Positions 5,570 through 8,957 of a stretch of 8,957 bases of DNA are shown piece after piece (the stretch's first letter is position 1; each line of letters starts with the position of its first letter). Below the pieces are notes generated by a model, which had not been told where the DNA came from, did no database searches, and saw only the letters and a program-made list of their open reading frames with translations. Both the position numbers and the translations under genes were made by a program. Location: NCBI GenBank assembly GCA_014523685.1, contig JAATVT010000145.1, positions 1 to 8,957 of the forward strand, written 5' to 3'. The stretch comes from Nitrososphaerales archaeon TH5893. Lineage in GTDB: Archaea > Thermoproteota > Nitrososphaeria > Nitrososphaerales > Nitrososphaeraceae.

Positions 5570-6223
5570 TTAACGTCTAGGCCTTGAGGTTCCTGTTATG
5601 ATATAATATACCGAGTCCCCTACATAGCATGCATGATCCGAAATACGTTCTAAGTACCTCAGAATTAATAACGCTGAAATGTAACATCGTGGTTCAGAAA
5701 TTTGTTTATGTTCATTAGTTTGGGGAGAGATAGCCTCTTGAAGATATTTTCTATATAGTTCATCGACTTTGTCATCCATCTCATAGAGTCGTCCTACAGC
5801 ATCCCTATCTCTGGCTTGAAGTGATTTCACACTTAGAAGTATCATTTCCCTTGTTATTGTCGCCATTTGTAAGACTGCTGATTTATCACAATCAGCTACA
5901 GAACCCATACTTTCAAGAACGTCTACTATATCATAGGAATATCTTCCAAATCTAAAGAACCCATATGCTATTTCCATACAAGATCTGATGAATCTCAGGT
6001 CTGTAGCTACTGGTTGATAACGTGCAATTAGTTCTATTGCGAGATCTGCTACCTCTTCTTGCAGCTGCCGAAGTCTCTCAGACCATTCGAAAATCTGTTT
6101 TTTTACATCTACACCCTTTTCGAATGAGTCTATTGCAGTAAAGACTGACTTCTCGGATAGTTCTACCATTTCCATAATGATTTTACTAATATGTTCTATA
6201 CCGAGGTCTAATAGTCGGGTCAA
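5570..6223 (-). CDS. PhoU-family phosphate regulator
   Basis: This 217-aa, all-helical cytoplasmic protein has the usual PhoU length and two related three-helix repeats. Repeat one contains the diagnostic RYQPVATDLRFIRSCMEI (68-85). Repeat two contains MDDKVDELYRKY (149-160), the Asp-rich face that binds a metal cluster in PhoU proteins, and LRYLERISDHACYVGDSVYY (188-207), the standard final motif. PhoU proteins bind metals at the membrane and restrain phosphate uptake through the Pst transporter. Archaea often have several copies, some stand-alone as here. No Pst gene is in the window, but the Ppx-like phosphatase about 2 kb downstream on the same strand is in keeping with a phosphate role. 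The start is TTG 6221-6223, as no upstream ATG is in frame. A TATA-like GTTTTTTATTG (6248-6258, minus) lies about 30 nt upstream. Confidence 0.88.
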   Translation of the reverse strand: MTRLLDLGIEHISKIIMEMVELSEKSVFTAIDSFEKGVDVKKQIFEWSERLRQLQEEVADLAIELIARYQPVATDLRFIRSCMEIAYGFFRFGRYSYDIVDVLESMGSVADCDKSAVLQMATITREMILLSVKSLQARDRDAVGRLYEMDDKVDELYRKYLQEAISPQTNEHKQISEPRCYISALLILRYLERISDHACYVGDSVYYIITGTSRPRR

Positions 6224-6379
6224 AAGAGACTATCAAATAAAGGCCAACAATAAAAAAACTTTTGGATTCACGTGGATAGTCTTACCCTAATAGTTGATCC
6301 AATATTAATAGATGATTACTCTCTTGGTAGGGCAAGGGAATTTGGTTAGCCTAGTAGAAACAGTATGCACTAACTGAAT

Positions 6380-6407
6380 ATACTAAATTTATAAGAAGAT
6401 TTAGTAT
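6380..6407. repeat. 9-bp inverted repeat around a TATA-like core
   Basis: ATACTAAAT (6380-6388) and ATTTAGTAT (6399-6407) are perfect inverted arms separated by TTATAAGAAG. The spacer begins with TTATAAG, so a promoter element would be framed by an operator-like repeat. On the plus strand it would start transcription near 6417, and on the minus strand near 6365. It lies between divergent phoU and the 170-aa secreted protein gene. Confidence 0.5.
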
Positions 6408-6450
6408 GATAACAGAACAAAACCTTGTTTCATAAATATGCAAGTTTATT

Positions 6451-6507
6451 TTCTTATGAATGAGATCCCCAAAGCTAAGAAATACTTGAGATTCTCATAA
6501 ATGAGAA
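6451..6507. repeat. Pair of related 16-bp palindromic motifs
   Basis: TTCTCATAAATGAGAA (6492-6507) is a perfect inverted repeat with an AA centre. TTCTTATGAATGAGAT (6451-6466) matches it at 13 of 16 positions and lies 41 bp away, close to four helical turns. A weaker relative (TTTCATAAATATG) begins at 6428. The perfect copy overlaps the possible ATG 6501. The arrangement is that of a cooperative repressor site, but no regulator is known. Confidence 0.4.
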
Positions 6508-6516
6508 GACGAACGT

Positions 6517-7029
6517 TTGTCATTAGGAGCAAGAAAAAAACAACACCTTACCTGGGCATTTCTGTCTGCATCGTTACTTGCGTTCATGGCTACGTCAATC
6601 TTGAACATAGGTCCTAACGCACTTGCACAAGGCATTCCCACCTCAGAAACAGAAAAGAAAAAAGACATCTTTAAAGTGATCATGACAATACAAGGATTAA
6701 ACCATGATAGCGGGGACATCGTCACAATAGTAAGTGTAAACGAAGAATCGAGAGTGAAACTATTTGATGATAGCAAGACATACATCAATTCAGTGAATGC
6801 TAGTGATGGCACCGGCGGTATTATAGAATATGTTGCAACATTTCCTAACATGACGGTTGCTGTAGGCGAAGATTACAAGGTTTGTGCTTTGACCATCAAA
6901 GATTCAAACTTGATCTGTCAGACAGGAAATAACTCTCCTGCACTAAGACCAGAGTTTATAGATTTGTACATACAAGAGGAGAGCCCTACATCATCTCAGG
7001 CAGCAATGGTGTCAGACGAAGAAGAATAA
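6517..7029 (+). CDS. Small secreted archaeal protein, unknown function
   Basis: This is a 170-aa protein from TTG 6517. Residues 1-37 form a signal peptide: ARKKQH, a hydrophobic core (LTWAFLSASLLAFMATSIL) and a cleavage site after ALA. The mature region is predicted mostly beta, with IEYVATFPNMTVAVGEDYKVC, then LICQTGNNSPALRPEFIDL. The latter ending resembles secreted proteins I associate with soil thaumarchaea (recollection, not a search). Cys123 and Cys134 may form a disulfide. Sequons at Asn94, Asn111 and Asn138 could be glycosylated. The tail is acidic (SDEEE). The start is unsure: ATG 6501 would encode MRRRTFVIRSKK, a better signal-peptide head, but it is out of frame by one A in the A7 run at 6534-6540. 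An Ig-like surface protein is a guess. Confidence 0.75.
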   Translation: MSLGARKKQHLTWAFLSASLLAFMATSILNIGPNALAQGIPTSETEKKKDIFKVIMTIQGLNHDSGDIVTIVSVNEESRVKLFDDSKTYINSVNASDGTGGIIEYVATFPNMTVAVGEDYKVCALTIKDSNLICQTGNNSPALRPEFIDLYIQEESPTSSQAAMVSDEEE

Positions 7030-7051
7030 TTATACCACAACTTCTCCAATC

Positions 7052-7059
7052 TTTTTTTT
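7052..7059 (+). terminator. T8 terminator
   Basis: An uninterrupted run of eight T starts 22 nt after the stop of the 170-aa secreted protein gene. It is a typical archaeal intrinsic terminator. Confidence 0.6.
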
Positions 7060-7379
7060 ACAATATAAATTGACCTTTGGAGATTTATTTATCCCCTATC
7101 AGGGATCAAAATTATCATCTAAATGAACAGAATATCCTGTAATCTCCAATCTGACGATGTTCCCGCTTGCCACCTTCGTAAGATCTTGATGTCCACTCAA
7201 TACTAGTTCGTGAGAAATTCATATATGCGAAAGTTCTGGTTACGGAAGATGATTACATAACACACACGCCATAAACAACATAAAAGCTACCTCCATTCAT
7301 AAATTCGAAATCAACTCTACTGCCTTTCCTTGGGTTTTTGGAAGACAATGCGAATCAGAACAGGGATGATTGATTATTC

Positions 7380-7386
7380 AAAAAAA
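7380..7386 (-). terminator. T7 terminator after the SDR gene
   Basis: A7 on the plus strand, read as T7 on the minus strand, begins 8 nt after the SDR stop codon (7395-7397). Confidence 0.5.
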
Positions 7387-7394
7387 GCGATAGG

Positions 7395-8309
7395 TTACCT
7401 GTAGCCGGTTACGTCGGCAGGTTTGCCTGCATCCTGAACTTCAACAATGTACCGCCAGGCATCTGGTTTGCTGCCATCGATATCTGTGAAGCCATAGATC
7501 TTCGCCAGCTGCCCGCTAGACAGTGACTTTCCATTCCAGCGCGATACGTTGGGATCTTGTGCGAGCGCTGTTACGGCTCGGCCGATGAACGCTGGACTTT
7601 CGGAAATAGCGAAGTGCGGCACGCGTGTAGTCGCCTGATGCCAATTCGCTTCGCTGACGCCGAACTCATTGAGCATAAACTCTGACCGTAGCCAACCCGG
7701 AGTGAGAGACACCGCCGTAGCGCCGTACGGCTGCAATTCGTGCGCCAGCGCGAATGCCATTCGGCTCACTGACGCCTTTGCTAGATCATAGAAGAAGGAG
7801 ACCCGGTAGTTGGTCGCGTTGTACTCACTAGTCCCGTCAGTCACCTCGACAACTAGGCCGCCTGGTGTCTTGATGAGCAGAGGTATTGCGAAGTGACTGG
7901 TGATAGCGTGCGTGTCTACACCCAGACGGAGGGTTCGCAATCCAATATCCAAAGAGGATTCCCAGACTGATTTATTCCATTCCATCGTCGTGACTCCCCA
8001 AATATCATTCACAAGAACATGCAGGCCATCCTGTTCACCTTTGATGCGAGTCACCAGCGCATGCACCTGGTCGGGGACGAGATGGTCTACCTGAACTGCA
8101 ATACCGCGGCCACCGGCTTTATCCACGAGAGCCGCGGTCTCTTCGATTGTCTCCGGTCTGTTCATTTCCGATCGCTCTGACCTGGTTGTTCGCCCGGTGA
8201 CGTAGACTGTCGCTCCGGCCGCACCTAATTGCTCGGCTATCCCTCGTCCAGCACCTCGAGTCGCTCCTGCGACTAATGCAACTTTTCCCCTAAGCCCCCG
8301 ACTCGTCAT
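7395..8309 (-). CDS. Short-chain dehydrogenase/reductase, probably bacterial in origin
   Basis: This is a 304-aa NAD(P)-dependent oxidoreductase with a Rossmann fold. Counting from ATG 8307-8309: the nucleotide-binding loop AGATRGAGRG is at 14-23, VLVNDIWG (98-105) replaces the usual NNAG, Ser161 lies 13 residues before Tyr174, and Lys178 completes YDLAK. The stretch TPGWLRSEFM follows (204-213). VNDIWG together with EYNATNYRVSFFYDLAK marks a subgroup I associate with soil bacteria; its substrate is not known to me. The gene is G+C-rich (sampled lines 48-63%) against about one-third outside, indicating transfer. I choose ATG 8309 over the in-frame ATG 8366 because the family starts near RGKVALV, GAGGAG lies three bases upstream, and the added 19 residues are low-complexity (Glu/Arg/Ala). 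A 70-aa ORF overlaps this start as ATGA. Confidence 0.88.
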   Translation of the reverse strand: MTSRGLRGKVALVAGATRGAGRGIAEQLGAAGATVYVTGRTTRSERSEMNRPETIEETAALVDKAGGRGIAVQVDHLVPDQVHALVTRIKGEQDGLHVLVNDIWGVTTMEWNKSVWESSLDIGLRTLRLGVDTHAITSHFAIPLLIKTPGGLVVEVTDGTSEYNATNYRVSFFYDLAKASVSRMAFALAHELQPYGATAVSLTPGWLRSEFMLNEFGVSEANWHQATTRVPHFAISESPAFIGRAVTALAQDPNVSRWNGKSLSSGQLAKIYGFTDIDGSKPDAWRYIVEVQDAGKPADVTGYR

Positions 8310-8518
8310 TCGCTCCTCTCTCGCTTCACTTCTCTCTCGCGCTTTTTCCCTCGGGTTGATTTCCATCCCTTCTCGGTCATCATTATATTCGGATTCTCTA
8401 GATCCCTTCCCTTCACACCTTGATCTTTCGTTGAGATTGTGAGCCCATCTATTGATTTCCTAGTAGATCCTACGACATCATCTACTACAATTGCATTTGT
8501 AAGTAAATCTAGTTTCAT
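8306..8518 (-). CDS. Small ORF overlapping the SDR start, possibly a truncated native gene
   Basis: This is 70 aa from ATG 8516-8518. The first about 44 residues (beginning MKLDLLTNAIVVDDVV) look like ordinary A+T-rich coding sequence. The last about 25 are Lys/Arg/Glu repeats that simply read the purine-rich SDR leader in another frame. The stop TGA (8306-8308) overlaps the SDR ATG (8307-8309) as ATGA, the layout of translationally coupled genes. It could therefore be a native gene whose 3' end was replaced when the SDR arrived, now serving as a leader for it. A weak TATA-like GTTATTGG (8543-8550, minus) lies about 28 nt upstream. I do not recognise a family. Confidence 0.35.
   Translation of the reverse strand: MKLDLLTNAIVVDDVVGSTRKSIDGLTISTKDQGVKGRDLENPNIMMTEKGWKSTRGKKREREVKRERSE
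8310..8340 (-). promoter_or_regulatory. Shine-Dalgarno and GAGAG-rich leader of the SDR gene
   Basis: GAGAGGAG ends three bases before ATG 8309 (complement at 8313-8320). A second GCGAGAGAGA copy lies 16 nt upstream, so the segment is a degenerate purine repeat. Other starts in the window show no such ribosome-binding site, which supports a bacterial source for this gene and for the chosen start. Confidence 0.5.
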
Positions 8519-8521
8519 AGA

Positions 8522-8629
8522 ATGACTGTCACATCATCTTCACCAATAACTGTCTTTCTGCATGATCTAAATTTTGTACAAACCTTTGACACAGCAGAGT
8601 CAACAGCAGATCTAAAGATAAAACTATAG
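8522..8629 (+). CDS. Possible 35-aa microprotein or gene remnant
   Basis: ATG 8522 to TAG 8627-8629. The product starts MTVTSSSPITVFLHDLNFVQ and ends AESTADLKIKL. It is divergent from the minus-strand ORF at 8518 with only three bases between them. The antisense strand here is also open for 46 codons, so the coding strand is uncertain. There is no clear promoter. I do not recognise the sequence. Confidence 0.2.
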   Translation: MTVTSSSPITVFLHDLNFVQTFDTAESTADLKIKL

Positions 8630-8706
8630 GCTCGAGCTATTGGAAATGATCGTTACAAGTTTATCTTGAAACTCTAAAATGGCATAGTTGTAACGAATGC
8701 TATTAA

Positions 8707-8890
8707 ACGTGTTCAGGGTTAATTGAATTACCTAAGAAATACAGAGATGCATTACTACAAGATATACAATAAAAACAGAAGGAGGAAATGAAGAACCCAT
8801 CGCAGATTCTACAGAGGGTGATGGCGAGAAAACTGCAAACTGAATACCCCGCTCTGTGACTCAGTAAAGGAGCATTTGAGGAATCAATAA
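8707..8890 (+). pseudogene. Interrupted coding remnant, unknown product
   Basis: One frame reads IELPKKYRDALLQDIQ, meets TAA at 8770-8772, and continues in the same frame as KQKEEMKNPSQILQRVMARK to TGA at 8857. The next protein-like stretch (CDSVKEHLRNQ, 8855-8887) is in the +1 frame. The three pieces share a charged, helical character, as expected for one small gene with an in-frame stop and a frameshift. No start codon or promoter is present. An alternative is a small gene from ATG 8788 (23 aa) preceded by GGAG. The interpretation is tentative. Confidence 0.28.
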
Positions 8891-8957
8891 TCGGGAATTA
8901 GACAAACCATTGGTATTCTCTCTACTCATGGAATATTTTTCGGAGAAGACAAAACCA

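Larger units (their letters stand above)
7030..7394. other. Intergenic region between convergent genes, no firm gene
   Basis: The stretch holds the T8 terminator of the 170-aa gene (7052-7059) and the T7 tract of the SDR gene (7380-7386, minus strand). A 27-codon ORF (7123-7206, plus strand, starting MNRISCNLQSDDVPACH) has a TTTATTTATC TATA-like box (7084-7093) about 34 nt upstream and two cysteines, but is too short to call. I see no tRNA or known RNA. Confidence 0.5.
8519..8957. other. Right-end region with broken coding remnants
   Basis: These 439 nt contain no intact gene I can defend. They hold the 35-codon frame at 8522-8629, a 9-bp inverted repeat (TCGTTACAA at 8650-8658, TTGTAACGA at 8688-8696), and an interrupted protein-like frame (8707-8890). 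A frame starting MEYFSEKTKP at 8928 runs off the window end and could begin another gene, but no TATA box is positioned for it. Confidence 0.45.

Noticed and set aside
6495..6851. 118-codon minus-strand frame
   Set aside because: It is antisense to the secreted 170-aa gene, which has a signal peptide and coherent sequence.
7900..8094. 64-codon plus-strand frame
   Set aside because: It is antisense to the SDR gene and a by-product of its higher G+C content.
7330..8400. Mobile element ends or target-site duplications around the SDR island
   Set aside because: I compared the flanks by eye and found no convincing direct or terminal inverted repeats and no transposase or integrase.

Overview
The window looks like chromosome from a mesophilic soil ammonia-oxidising archaeon (Thaumarchaeota/Nitrososphaerota, perhaps the Nitrososphaera/Nitrosocosmicus group). 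I infer this from the A+T-rich background, archaeal promoters (TATA-like boxes about 26 nt upstream of the start codon, giving leaderless or nearly leaderless mRNAs), frequent TTG starts, T-tract terminators, and several exported proteins of types common in these archaea. The lineage is an inference. There is no rRNA, tRNA, CRISPR array or recognisable insertion sequence.

Layout. 1-900 holds three small genes: two minus-strand hypotheticals (85-273 and 360-479) and a plus-strand ribbon-helix-helix-like protein (731-898). The last one's best start codon is out of frame by one base in an A8 run. 1296-2039 encodes a secreted jelly-roll-like protein with a near-ideal leaderless promoter. A run of four minus-strand genes follows, each apparently with its own promoter: a Ppx/GppA phosphatase (2116-3624), a one-domain cupin (3801-4172), a secreted six-unit NHL beta-propeller (4409-5359) and a PhoU-family phosphate regulator (5570-6223). 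The 293-nt space before the next plus-strand gene is rich in inverted repeats. At 6517-7029 lies a small secreted protein, again with a better ATG upstream that is one A out of frame.

From about 7395 to 8340 the composition jumps to roughly 55-60% G+C (estimated by eye on sampled lines). This block encodes a bacterial-type short-chain dehydrogenase/reductase with a bacterial-looking Shine-Dalgarno sequence, most simply a gene acquired from bacteria. Its upstream side (8306-8518) is a low-GC ORF that ends in an ATGA overlap with the likely SDR start. The last 440 nt carry only short or broken coding remnants.

How the genes fit together: Ppx/GppA and PhoU point to inorganic phosphate and polyphosphate homeostasis, though they are not adjacent or co-transcribed. 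The jelly-roll, NHL and 170-aa proteins all have export signals and likely act outside the membrane. I found no convincing new multi-gene system. The most unusual points are the two start-proximal poly-A frame offsets, the NHL array with an N-glycosylation sequon in every full unit, the repeat-rich phoU upstream region, and the foreign SDR joined to a native-looking upstream ORF.
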